From G965232465 sp965276005 (GTDB taxonomy: Bacteria > Pseudomonadota > Alphaproteobacteria > JAQWUY01), in assembly GCA_965276005.1 (NCBI GenBank), contig OZ254962.1:1240001-1304000 (forward strand): a DNA stretch of 64,000 nt, written 5' to 3'. Within the stretch, counting starts at the first letter, position 1, and the number at the start of each line of letters is the position of its first letter. A program made the translations under genes and the position numbers. The notes under the pieces are model-generated. The model saw only the letters and a list, made by a program, of their open reading frames with translations. It made no database searches and was not told where the DNA came from. Below are positions 53,369 to 62,900 of this stretch, piece after piece.

Positions 53369-54094
53369 ATGGCAAAAATTTTCTTATATATGCGGGCGGG
53401 CGTATTTTATTTGGGCTTGACCATGTCGTTGGTGGGGATATTGCCCTTGTTGTTGGTTATTTTGCCGCTGCCTGCGGGGGTATCCCGTAAAATGGGGGGG
53501 CTTTGGGCGTCCTTTAATGTGTGGTTGCTGCAAGGTACCTGTGGCATTCGGGTACGGTGGCAAGGCACGGAATATATATCGGATACGCCCGTATTGTATG
53601 CGGCAAAACATCAATCGGCTCTTGAAACTTTGGCATTGGGGGGTGTTATTAACAATACGGTTTGTGTGGTCAAGAGGTCGTTGTTTTACATTCCCGTATT
53701 CGGCTGGTTTTTACGGCGGGCGGGGATGATCGGTATCGATCGTAAAAAGGGGCGGCAATCGTTGCGAAGAATGCGTACAGAGTCGTTACATGCCATCGCC
53801 AGCGGCTGCAACCTTGCCATATTTCCCGAAGGCACCCGCACAGCGATAGGGGCAAAGCCCGATTATAAAGCGGGAGTGTACGATATGTATAAAACTTTAA
53901 ATGTACCCGTAGTTCCCATTGCTTTAAATACGGGGCTGTACTGGCAACGCAACCGCTTTATAAAAACCGCTGGCACCGCCACAATCCAGTTTCTCGCCCC
54001 CATTCCCGCCGGTCTGTCGAAAGCGGAATTTATGCACCTTATCGAACAGCGTATCGAAACGCAAACGCATATACTGTGTACACACAAGGCATAA
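53369..54094 (+). CDS. plsC: 1-acyl-sn-glycerol-3-phosphate acyltransferase
   Basis: 241 residues. Inner-membrane enzyme making phosphatidic acid. Two N-terminal hydrophobic stretches (about 8-38), then KHQSALETLAL (the NHxSxxD-type motif, with Glu for Asp as in many alphaproteobacterial enzymes), FPEGTR and VPVVPIALNTG. No ribosome-binding site is visible; TTGACG and TACAAT boxes lie upstream (about 53310-53340), so a short leader is likely. Confidence 0.88.
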   Translation: MAKIFLYMRAGVFYLGLTMSLVGILPLLLVILPLPAGVSRKMGGLWASFNVWLLQGTCGIRVRWQGTEYISDTPVLYAAKHQSALETLALGGVINNTVCVVKRSLFYIPVFGWFLRRAGMIGIDRKKGRQSLRRMRTESLHAIASGCNLAIFPEGTRTAIGAKPDYKAGVYDMYKTLNVPVVPIALNTGLYWQRNRFIKTAGTATIQFLAPIPAGLSKAEFMHLIEQRIETQTHILCTHKA

Positions 54095-54202
54095 ATCTTG
54101 TTACAGAATGGGCGGGGTGCTATACCCTTATATCCCGCACTTGCGATAGACATTCGTACCACTGCAAAGAGACTGATGGCACATTGGCAAGTGCAAGTGT
54201 GG

Positions 54203-57118
54203 TCAATGGGCTTTTGCCCAGTTGCTGGCTTTTTTCCCCTGTACGACCAATGGAACTTTTAAATCTACAATCGGCTGATGGGCGGTTTCCATGATCTCTG
54301 TCACCATAGCGGTCAGTTTATCCGCATTTTCCGGAGTGGTCTCAAACAGCAATTCATCGTGGACTTGCAGTATCATTTTACCTATGGGGTTTTGTTGTAA
54401 CAAGGTGTGAATTTTAATCATCGCCCGTTTGATAATATCTGCGGAAGTACCTTGAATCGGGGCGTTAATGGCTTGGCGAAAAGCATGGGCACGGGCGTAT
54501 CCCGTACCGTGTAAACCGTGCAGATGAATTTTGCGGTTAAACAGCGTACACACAAAACCATCGATGTCGGCATTTTGTTTAATGGTTTCCATGTATTGTT
54601 GGATATTGGGAAATTGTTCGAAGTATTCTTTGATAAACTGTGCCGCTTCTGTACGGCTGCATCCCACTTGCTGGGCAAGACCAAAAGCGGACACATCGTA
54701 AATAATACCAAAGTTAATAATTTTTGCTTTGCGGCGTAAGGACTCATCGACTTGCTCGAGGGGTATGCCAAACATTTTGCTTGCCGATGCTTGGTGGATG
54801 TCGATATGGTCTCTGAAGGCTTGAATCATCGTTGGGTCGTCGGCTATATGGGCAATAATACGCAGTTCAATTTGGCTGTAATCCAGCGATATTAAGATGT
54901 TATTTTTATCGGCAACAAAACATTCACGAATGCGTTTCCCCTCTTCGCCCCGCACGGGGATATTTTGCAAATTGGGATCCGATGACGAAAACCGCCCAGT
55001 GATTGTCCCCACCATATTAAACGAAGTGTGGACTCGACCGGTGATGGGGCTTATCTCGTCTTGCAAAGCATCTGTGTAAGTGGATTTTAACTTGGCATAG
55101 GTACGGTATGTCAATATGGATTGTATCAAATTTTTGTGTATGGGATCGTGCAATTCCAGCCCTGCCAAAACCTCTGAGCTGGTGGAGTACGCCCCGGTTT
55201 TGGTCTTTTTGCCATTGGGTATGCCGATGGTGTCGAACAATATGGCACCCAGTTGGCTGGGGCTGGCAAGGTTAAAATCGACCGGTGCATCGTATGCAGA
55301 CACAATATCCATCACCGTTCTCTCCGCATCGTGCATATATCCGCCAAACAGGTTCGATAACGACTCCAACCGTATGGGGTCTACCAAAATACCGTTTTGT
55401 TCCATTTGGGTAATCACCGGTATCAGTCTGCGTTCCATATCAGCGTAAATCGACAAGCCTTTTTCGGTTACAAGCCGTTGTTTTAATATACGGTATAACC
55501 GCCATGTTATATCCGCATCTTCGGCGGCGTATACAGTGGCATCTTGTAAATCGACCGTATCAAACTTTTTTGCCGCCCGTCCCGTGCCACACACATCACG
55601 GTAGGCTATCATTTTGTGGTTAAAATATCTGTCCGCCAGTGTGTCTAGCCCGTGTTTTTGCCGCCCTGCGTCGACACAGAACGACATGACCATAGTATCG
55701 TCGACCGGATACAACGAGAGCCCCACTTGTTCTAGCATAGACATATCAAATTTTAAATTGTGTCCTACTTTATTGATGCTGGGGTCGCTTAAAATCGGTT
55801 GTAAGATCGATCGCAATTCGGCGGGGGTAATTTGGCGTGGACGGTTTGCCAAGTAGTCGCTACAAAACAAATCGCCTATATCCCCTTCGCCAAAGTTAGG
55901 GGCGGTGGTCGATTCAGTTTGTCCATTTGTACGATGATTTAAGGGAATATAACACGCCCGTCCCACATCGGTGGCTAGGCTGATACCAACGATTTTTGCC
56001 TTGCGAATATGTAATCCAGTGGTTTCTGTGTCGATTGCCAACACTCCCGTTGTGTACACCGGTTGCAACCAAGCTTTTAAAGTATCCGCATCTTGAATAC
56101 AAACATATGTATAGGTGACGGTTTTTAACGATTCGGGAACAACAAAAGTATCTTGCTGATCGGGTGCCATAGCGATTGTTGTTGTGGTTTCTGTTACTGT
56201 GTCCGTTGTTGTGTCTGTTTCTGTGTCTGTTTCTGTGTCTGTTTCTGTATCCGTTGCTGTAGCAGTATCCTTGTCTAGGACAGCTAACAACCGCTTGAAA
56301 TTGTTTTCAGTTAAGTATGCCCTAAGTGTGGTAACATCGTAATCCCTGCGGGCAAAAAAGCCTATCTGCTCAGGCAGGGGTATATCGTCTTTAAGGGTCA
56401 CCAACTGCCGGGACAGGCGGGCATCATCCGCATGCTTTATCAAGTTTTCCCGCCGTTTGTTTTGTCGCACTTCGCCCGCCCGTGCCAACAAAGTATCCAA
56501 ATCCCCGTACTCATTTATTAACAAACTGGCGGTTTTGATGCCGATTCCCGGTATCCCCGGCACATTGTCGGACGGATCCCCCGACAGCGATTGTACATCC
56601 ACCACCCGTTCCGGATATACGCCAAATTTTTCAAATACTTGGTCACGGGAAATGGTTTTGTTTTTCATGCTGTCATACATGGTTACACTGTCATTGACCA
56701 ACTGCATTAAGTCTTTGTCGCTGGACACAATGCTAACCTCAAACCCTTGAGCGGTGGCGGTTTTTGCGTAGCTGGCAATCAGGTCATCGGCTTCGAATCC
56801 CGGCATGGCGATACTGGGAATATTATACGCTTCGCACGCCTGACGAATCAGGGCAAATTGAGGCTTTAAATCTTCTGGAATATCGTCCCGGTTGGCTTTG
56901 TAAGGGGGGTATATATCGTTGCGAAAAGTGGTGCGACTGGTGTCGAATATAACCCCGACAAAGTCCGCATCCGTTTCACGGATAAGTTTGTTTATCATCA
57001 CACAAAAACCGTACACCGCATTAACCGCTGTACCGTCCCGACGGTGCATACGGGGGTATCCATAATAGGCACGAAAAATAAACCCTGAACCGTCAATTAA
57101 ATATAAATGTTTTGTCAT
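54203..57118 (-). CDS. polA: DNA polymerase I
   Basis: 971 residues. Order: 5'-nuclease domain (LIDGSGFIFRAYYG; FEADDLIASYA; GDPSDNVPGIPGIG), a Thr/Asp/Glu-rich repeat linker at about 288-320, the 3'-5' exonuclease with DTETTGLHI (metal Asp and Glu) and HNLKFDMSML, then the polymerase with DPNLQNIPVR, SLDYSQIELR, RRKAKIINFGIIYDVSAFGLAQ and VHDELLFE. Fills gaps after RNA-primer removal and in repair. The proofreading residues appear intact. The linker is unusual in an essential enzyme. Confidence 0.97.
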   Translation of the reverse strand: MTKHLYLIDGSGFIFRAYYGYPRMHRRDGTAVNAVYGFCVMINKLIRETDADFVGVIFDTSRTTFRNDIYPPYKANRDDIPEDLKPQFALIRQACEAYNIPSIAMPGFEADDLIASYAKTATAQGFEVSIVSSDKDLMQLVNDSVTMYDSMKNKTISRDQVFEKFGVYPERVVDVQSLSGDPSDNVPGIPGIGIKTASLLINEYGDLDTLLARAGEVRQNKRRENLIKHADDARLSRQLVTLKDDIPLPEQIGFFARRDYDVTTLRAYLTENNFKRLLAVLDKDTATATDTETDTETDTETDTTTDTVTETTTTIAMAPDQQDTFVVPESLKTVTYTYVCIQDADTLKAWLQPVYTTGVLAIDTETTGLHIRKAKIVGISLATDVGRACYIPLNHRTNGQTESTTAPNFGEGDIGDLFCSDYLANRPRQITPAELRSILQPILSDPSINKVGHNLKFDMSMLEQVGLSLYPVDDTMVMSFCVDAGRQKHGLDTLADRYFNHKMIAYRDVCGTGRAAKKFDTVDLQDATVYAAEDADITWRLYRILKQRLVTEKGLSIYADMERRLIPVITQMEQNGILVDPIRLESLSNLFGGYMHDAERTVMDIVSAYDAPVDFNLASPSQLGAILFDTIGIPNGKKTKTGAYSTSSEVLAGLELHDPIHKNLIQSILTYRTYAKLKSTYTDALQDEISPITGRVHTSFNMVGTITGRFSSSDPNLQNIPVRGEEGKRIRECFVADKNNILISLDYSQIELRIIAHIADDPTMIQAFRDHIDIHQASASKMFGIPLEQVDESLRRKAKIINFGIIYDVSAFGLAQQVGCSRTEAAQFIKEYFEQFPNIQQYMETIKQNADIDGFVCTLFNRKIHLHGLHGTGYARAHAFRQAINAPIQGTSADIIKRAMIKIHTLLQQNPIGKMILQVHDELLFETTPENADKLTAMVTEIMETAHQPIVDLKVPLVVQGKKASNWAKAH
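56185..56258 (-). repeat. 12-bp tandem repeat in polA encoding TDTE units
   Basis: Three perfect copies of GTGTCTGTTTCT (56211-56246) plus degenerate copies either side; on the coding strand these give TDTETDTETDTE within a Thr/Asp tract between the 5'-nuclease and exonuclease domains. Copy-number change keeps the frame. Confidence 0.85.
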
Positions 57119-57225
57119 AGTCCCCCCTGTATATCATGGTGTGCGTATGAGATAAAGATGTATTTTATGAAAAATGAGTCTTTATCGATGGGGTGCTGTA
57201 TTCTTCAGAAAATGCCAATTTTGTG

Positions 57226-57254
57226 TAGCCATTATTGTAGTTTGACTATATAAT
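57226..57254 (+). promoter_or_regulatory. Promoter of the ABC ATPase operon
   Basis: TAGCCA (57226-57231), 17 bp, perfect TATAAT (57249-57254); leader about 45 bases with AGGAG before the ATG at 57307. Confidence 0.55.
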
Positions 57255-57306
57255 GCAGATGGTTTACAATACCCCCCGTATACACACAACAGATGAAGGA
57301 GTTTGC

Positions 57307-58239
57307 ATGCAATACGCTATTCGTATCCGCAATATAAAAAAGACATACAAGGCGTCTAAAAAATATCCCGCCAAAGACGCTCTCAAAGGTTTTGATCTGG
57401 ATATTCCACAAGGGGCTATGTTTGCCCTATTGGGTCCAAACGGAGCGGGAAAGTCGACCTTGATTAACATTATGGCGGGGATTGTCAACAAGACCGCCGG
57501 CAGCATAGAAATATGGGGCATCGATATCGACAAAGACCACCGCCAAGCCAAATCCGCTATTGGCGTTGTACCACAAGAAATTATTATGGATCCTTCATTT
57601 ACCCCGTTCGAAGTGGTGGAAGATATGGCGGGGCTGTACGGCATTAAAAAATCCGACCGCCGTACAGAAGCTATATTAAAATCCGTTGGCTTGTGGGACA
57701 AACGGGACGCATACCAACGCACTTTATCGGGCGGTATGAAACGCCGTCTTATGATTGCCAAAGCTATGGCACACAATCCCCCCATCTTGGTACTTGACGA
57801 ACCCACCGCCGGTGTCGATATTGAACTCCGCCGCCAATTGTGGGACAATGTACGGCACCTCAACAAACAAGGGGCAACCATCATTCTCACCACCCACTAT
57901 TTGGAAGAAGCCGAACAGCTGTGCGATTATATCGCCATCATTAACCACGGCGAACTGGTGGCAAATGACAGCAAACACAACCTGTTAAAAAGCCATAAAA
58001 CCAAAGGCATACAGTTGTCTTTAAACACCCCATTTGACCGCAAACATACACCCCAAAATACCACTATAACTTTGCCTGATACGAGGGATAACACCATCGA
58101 AATTACTTATCAAACCGATACCACCACAGTAGGAAACATACTGTCGCACATTACCAACAGTGGCTACGAAATTAACGACATGACCACGCAACAAGCAAAT
58201 CTAGAACAGCTGTTCTTAAACATCACCAAGCACCCATGA
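57307..58239 (+). CDS. ABC transporter ATP-binding protein (ABC-2 exporter type)
   Basis: 310 residues. Walker A GPNGAGKST, signature LSGGMKRR, Walker B ILVLDEPTAGVD and switch His in TTHYLEEAE; the C-terminal extension ends with the usual NLEQLFLNITK. This is the YadG/drug-exporter ATPase type, which normally pairs with an ABC-2 permease, but none is adjacent; the next gene overlaps it by 4 bases and is soluble. Start at 57307 because AGGAG lies 5 bases upstream and family similarity begins there. Confidence 0.88.
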   Translation: MQYAIRIRNIKKTYKASKKYPAKDALKGFDLDIPQGAMFALLGPNGAGKSTLINIMAGIVNKTAGSIEIWGIDIDKDHRQAKSAIGVVPQEIIMDPSFTPFEVVEDMAGLYGIKKSDRRTEAILKSVGLWDKRDAYQRTLSGGMKRRLMIAKAMAHNPPILVLDEPTAGVDIELRRQLWDNVRHLNKQGATIILTTHYLEEAEQLCDYIAIINHGELVANDSKHNLLKSHKTKGIQLSLNTPFDRKHTPQNTTITLPDTRDNTIEITYQTDTTTVGNILSHITNSGYEINDMTTQQANLEQLFLNITKHP

Positions 58240-58598
58240 CCCCAAAAAACATACAACTCGATATTTGGCAATTTGTCCGCATTATGGTAGCAGCAGAAAA
58301 CACCCCCAACGGCAGCATTTTACTGCAAACCTATCGAGATGTTTGGCAACACATCGACACAACTTTAACCGAAACCGCCAATCAAGACATGGAAAAGTAT
58401 GCCAAAATGATGATGGAAACACAAGTGACTTTAGAGGGGGGTACCCGAAAAATCGCCAATGCCATTGTGGCAATGGCGGGCGAAGTTATCCGCCAACTGA
58501 CCGATGCTATGCCCCATATCACAGATGAAACAGTGTTACAAGATTATGTATTCGAAATCCACGGATTGCAACAACTGATCGACGAAATACACACATAA
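58236..58598 (+). CDS. Conserved-looking helical protein of unknown function
   Basis: 120 residues, almost wholly helical, Met-rich (AKMMMETQ), without signal peptide or membrane segment. Overlaps the ATPase gene by ATGA, so the two are co-translated. No family recognised; a cytosolic partner of the ATPase or of the RNA methyltransferase is conceivable. Confidence 0.65.
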   Translation: MTPKNIQLDIWQFVRIMVAAENTPNGSILLQTYRDVWQHIDTTLTETANQDMEKYAKMMMETQVTLEGGTRKIANAIVAMAGEVIRQLTDAMPHITDETVLQDYVFEIHGLQQLIDEIHT

Positions 58599-58613
58599 GG
58601 AACACCACAGCAT

Positions 58614-59234
58614 ATGCACATATACAACAAAACAGGCTTTTTTGCCGTCGGCGTCGAAGGCATATCGAAACCCCATAATGTGGGGGCTATTTTGCGTACC
58701 GCCCATGCGTTTCATGCAGATTTTGTGTTTACAGTAAACCCAAAAATCCACATGCAAACCGGTATCGAAGGCGGGGGGGCTAATGCACACAGGAAAGGGA
58801 GAAAAAGATCGTTTTATGATACGGATACTTCAAAAACTTTTAAGCAAGTGCCGTATTACGAATACGACCGCCCCTCACAAGTGATGGTGCCGAAAAACTG
58901 TGCCATTGTTGGCGTGGAGTTGACCGATGATGCAGTGGCATTGCCCGAATTTTGCCACCCCAATCGGGCGGCGTATGTGTTTGGACCAGAGCGAGGCAAC
59001 TTAAGTGATGACATGCAACACCGGTGTGATTACATGATTAAAATCCCCAGCAAATTTTGTTTGAATGTGTCCATAGCCTGTGCGATTGTCATATACGACA
59101 GAGTGCAATCGTTGCACAAGTGGCGTCGCCGTCCTTTAACCCCACGGGGCATACCCGAGTCCCCTACCCCGCACCAATCAGGCGGACCAATAATACGAAA
59201 AAACCACAAAAACCGTTTGGGCTATGATATATAA
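58614..59234 (+). CDS. TrmH/SpoU-family RNA 2'-O-methyltransferase
   Basis: 206 residues with the SPOUT knot motifs: motif 1 PHNVGAILRTAHAF, motif 2 YVFGPERGNLS, motif 3 IPSKFCLNVSIACAIVIYDR. It should methylate a ribose in tRNA or rRNA with SAM. The C-terminal tail (RRRPLTPRGIPESP...) is basic and may bind RNA. AAGGA at 58597-58601 overlaps the stop of the preceding gene. Confidence 0.85.
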   Translation: MHIYNKTGFFAVGVEGISKPHNVGAILRTAHAFHADFVFTVNPKIHMQTGIEGGGANAHRKGRKRSFYDTDTSKTFKQVPYYEYDRPSQVMVPKNCAIVGVELTDDAVALPEFCHPNRAAYVFGPERGNLSDDMQHRCDYMIKIPSKFCLNVSIACAIVIYDRVQSLHKWRRRPLTPRGIPESPTPHQSGGPIIRKNHKNRLGYDI

Positions 59235-59235
59235 C

Positions 59236-59727
59236 ATGGATACACACCGCATATATAAACCGTTTGTAACCATATGGCTGATACTATTTATGGCACCCCC
59301 TGTGGCTGCCCTTGACAAAGATTTTGGCAATTGGAATGCGTATACGGCACATCGATATACAGAGGACGGAGTGCAGACCTGTAATCTGTATACGCCGCCG
59401 CAAATCGTCGACAAAAACCGCCCCAATGCCCAATTTAATGTGACCAACCGCCCGCAAAAACCCCACCGTATCGCTATTGACATGGACATACAACTGGACA
59501 CAACCCGTGCCGCTGTGTTGCAAATCAAAAACACAGAGTATACCTTAATAGCGTATGAAACCTATGTATTTGTCAGCAAAACCGATCAAGCCGCCGTCAT
59601 ATACAAAATGAAAATGGGGGCAAAATTCACCGTAACCGCCACTGCCATCGATGGCAACACCACTAGCGATACATATTCTTTAATGGGCTTTACCCGTGCA
59701 TTACAGACCATCGATAGATACTGTTAA
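59236..59727 (+). CDS. IalB-like secreted/periplasmic protein
   Basis: 163 residues from ATG 59236, 1 base after the methyltransferase stop (ATG 59224, overlapping by 11 bases, is the alternative). Signal peptide with core FVTIWLILFMAPP and cleavage near VAALD. DFGNWNAYT...TCNLYTPPQ and NVTNRPQ resemble the invasion-associated locus B family, small periplasmic or surface proteins of alphaproteobacteria with two conserved Cys (in TCNLY and at the end, RYC). Function unknown outside Bartonella, where IalB aids erythrocyte entry. Confidence 0.6.
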   Translation: MDTHRIYKPFVTIWLILFMAPPVAALDKDFGNWNAYTAHRYTEDGVQTCNLYTPPQIVDKNRPNAQFNVTNRPQKPHRIAIDMDIQLDTTRAAVLQIKNTEYTLIAYETYVFVSKTDQAAVIYKMKMGAKFTVTATAIDGNTTSDTYSLMGFTRALQTIDRYC

Positions 59728-59967
59728 ATGTAAATTTACATAAAGTTGTCTGTATCATTCGAATCACGCATTTACAATTAGCACATTCAAAACGGTGCGA
59801 AAACTGCCATGACACCAAAATTAAACATTAAATTAAAAATAGGGGTTGACAGACGCTCTTTATCTATGGCATAAGTGTACATGTCTTGTTTATAAGATTA
59901 TAGTTACTGGTGAAGGTATATAAGATATTTGTTATTTACAAGAAACTTTGCAGTTAGGAGATGTGCG
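59728..59967 (+). promoter_or_regulatory. Promoter region of the TPS exoprotein gene
   Basis: 240 bases without a gene. A 14-bp palindrome ATGTAAATTTACAT (59728-59741) follows the IalB-like stop directly. TTGACA at 59846-59851 with CATAAG at 59870-59875 (18-bp spacer) is a plausible promoter, giving a leader of about 85 bases. TAGGAG lies 7 bases before the ATG at 59968. Confidence 0.5.
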
Positions 59968-62900
59968 ATGAGAGAAATGACATACAACAAAAAAATATTT
60001 ATGATAACGGCTTCATTATATACTGTCGGGGCGTTAGCCGGTGGCTTCGCTTATGCGGGAGGGCTCCCCAGTGGTGGTGAGGTGGTCGATGGAAATGCCC
60101 ATATTTATCAACGGGGTAGCACCTTAAATATCGATCAAAACACAGACAAAGCGATTGTTAATTGGAACAGCTTTTCTGTGGGTAAGGACAATACGGTAAA
60201 CTTCAATCAGCCCAGTAGCGATTCGGCAACTTTAAATCGTGTTACGGGGGATTTGACTTCTGAGGTTGCCGGGCGAATCAATGCCAACGGTAGTGTGTTT
60301 TTGGTCAATCCCAATGGCATATTGATTACTGCCGATGGGGTTGTCGATACGGGCAATTTTGTTGCCTCGACCCTCGATATTGATAACAACGATTTTTTGA
60401 ATGGCGATTATACCTTTACAAAGAGTGGTCAAAATGGCGTTGTTTCGAATCGGGGGACTGTTTCTGTCGACGATGGCGGTTTTGTGGCGTTGCTGGGCGG
60501 AGCTGTCAAAAATGACGGCACCGTGCGGGCACATGTGGGGACAGTTGGTTTTGCCGGCGGCGAAAAAATTGTCATGTCGTTTGGCAATAACGATTTCTTG
60601 CGGGTCGAAGTGCCTACAGACAAGTGGGAACAATTGACCGATTCGCAAGGTAACAAAGTGTCTGCCACTCTTGACTTAGGCGGCAAAATCGAATCACGGG
60701 GCGGTTTTGTTGATATAGCTGTTGCCGATGCGTCTGATATTCTTCGGCAATCCATATCTATTAGCGGTATTGTCTCCGCAAACACCGTGTCCTCGACGGA
60801 CGGGGTTATATCCATTAGTGGCGGTACTCTGGGAATTGCTGGTAACGGGCGAATCACCGCTGATGCGGATTATGGCAATGCGGGACGGATAGATGTTGCC
60901 GTGCAATCGCTGAATATGTCCGCTCCTATGTCTGCTACTGCTGAAACAGGCAACGGGGGAACGATTAAAGTATCGTTACAACATGGGGCAAGCCTCAGTC
61001 GTGGGGCGGTGCTCAATGCCAGCGGTAAACAGGGCGGTAGTGTGTCTGTAATCGGTGGATTGTCCGGTGATAAATATTATAAACTGGTCGGCAGTGGCGA
61101 TTTTGTTGCCGATAGCAGCGATGGCACAGGCGGGTATATCAATATATCCAACAAAAACGGCTTGGTCGGGTTGTTTTCTGGTAGCATATCGGCGAAGGGT
61201 ACGACTATGGGCGGTCGCATCCGTATTGGCGGGGCGTTTCAAGGCGGTTCGTACAACGCAAAAACCAGCCAACTAGACAAAAAGGCTCAGGATTTATTTA
61301 TAAACCGCTGGTCTGATAGCAGCGGGCTTGTCAGTGCCGGCAAAACTTCCTTAGGCACGGGCGTACACATCGATGCATCGTCTGCATCAGGTGCGGGGGG
61401 TACAGTTGTGTTATGGGCAGATCACACCACCAATAACTATGCCCAAATTACCGCAATCGGTGCCACTGGTGGCGGAGCGGTGGAAATATCGGGCAAGGAA
61501 AAGGTCGACAGTTTCGGTTTAAAACGGGTCGAGGTGGGCAATGGGGTACTCTTACTCGATCCTAAAAATGTGGTTATCGGCAAGTTTGCCGATGGGCTAT
61601 CACAGGCAAAACGCATTATGTCTACCACACCTCTTGTGTCACCTTTCAAATTAGACGACAATGATAATTTTGGCATTTCTGTTGCTATCAGCGAAGACGG
61701 TACCAAATTAGCGGTGGGAGCAACAGGTGACGATACGGGGGCATCCAATAATGGGGCGGTGTATCTGTTTAAAGTCGATGGTAAAGGTTCCCAATGGGGC
61801 AACACATTAATGCAAGATTATAAAATCGCTTATGCGTCCGGTTTTTATGTAAAACAAAGCAATGCACAATTTGGTACTTCAGTTGCGTTTAATGACGATG
61901 GTACAAAGCTGGTTGTGGGTATGCCGTTCGTGAAAAAAGTTTCTTCGTATCGCAATGGTAAGGGTAGAATTTTCATGTTTTCTGTCCGTTGGGGCAAGGG
62001 CGTTTATAGAACTGCTGAGCTTGAATATGGGGGCAATGGGTATTTTGGTACGGGCGTTGCGTTGAGCGATGACGGTACCAAATTAGCGGTTGGTGAAACC
62101 CATGACAATGGCGGTAACAAGGATGATGCGGGATCGGTGTCGTTGTTTGTGTTGTCTGGCGATGGCAATAATTGGGGGACTTCGCCCAATCGCTGGCGTA
62201 CGGGACGGATTGTGCATAATGTTGGGGGACTTAAATTGTCTGCACATGATGCGTTTGGCTATTCTGTGGCATTAAGTGGTGATGGGGCGACACTAGCGGT
62301 AGGTGCCGTTGGTGATGACACAGAGGCAAGTTATAGTGCTTGTGTGTCCTGTGTGGGGACACAAAGTAATGCAGGAGCAGTGTATTTGTTTAGCGTTGGC
62401 GGTGACAGATGGGGCAAAACGGTTACCAAAACCGCCAAAATTGATGATACATTAGATTGGGTTTATAATGGGTTACGCTTGAATGCCTATGACAATTTTG
62501 GTAGTTCTGTAGCGTTAAGTGACGATGGCAAAAAATTGGCGGTAGGTGCCAAATATAGTGATATAGGGGGGAAAAACAGGGGGGCTATCTATTTATTTAC
62601 CATCAGTGGTAGTAAGCCTACATTTCGTACCAAAATCACCAGTTCTTCGGTGTCTATTCCTGATAAAAGTGCATTTGGCTCTGCCGTTGCTTTAACCCCA
62701 GATGGGGCAAAAATGGTGGTGGGGGCTGCGGAGAGCAGTTCAGGCGGTACCGAACGGGGGGCAGTATACCTATTGAATGCAAATTGGAGCAGCGAAAGTG
62801 TTACCACAAAACATATAATAACCCATCAAGATACGCTGGATTTAACACATAGTCTTTACTTTGGGGCGTCTGTTGCACTGAGTAGCGATGCCAGCAAGCT

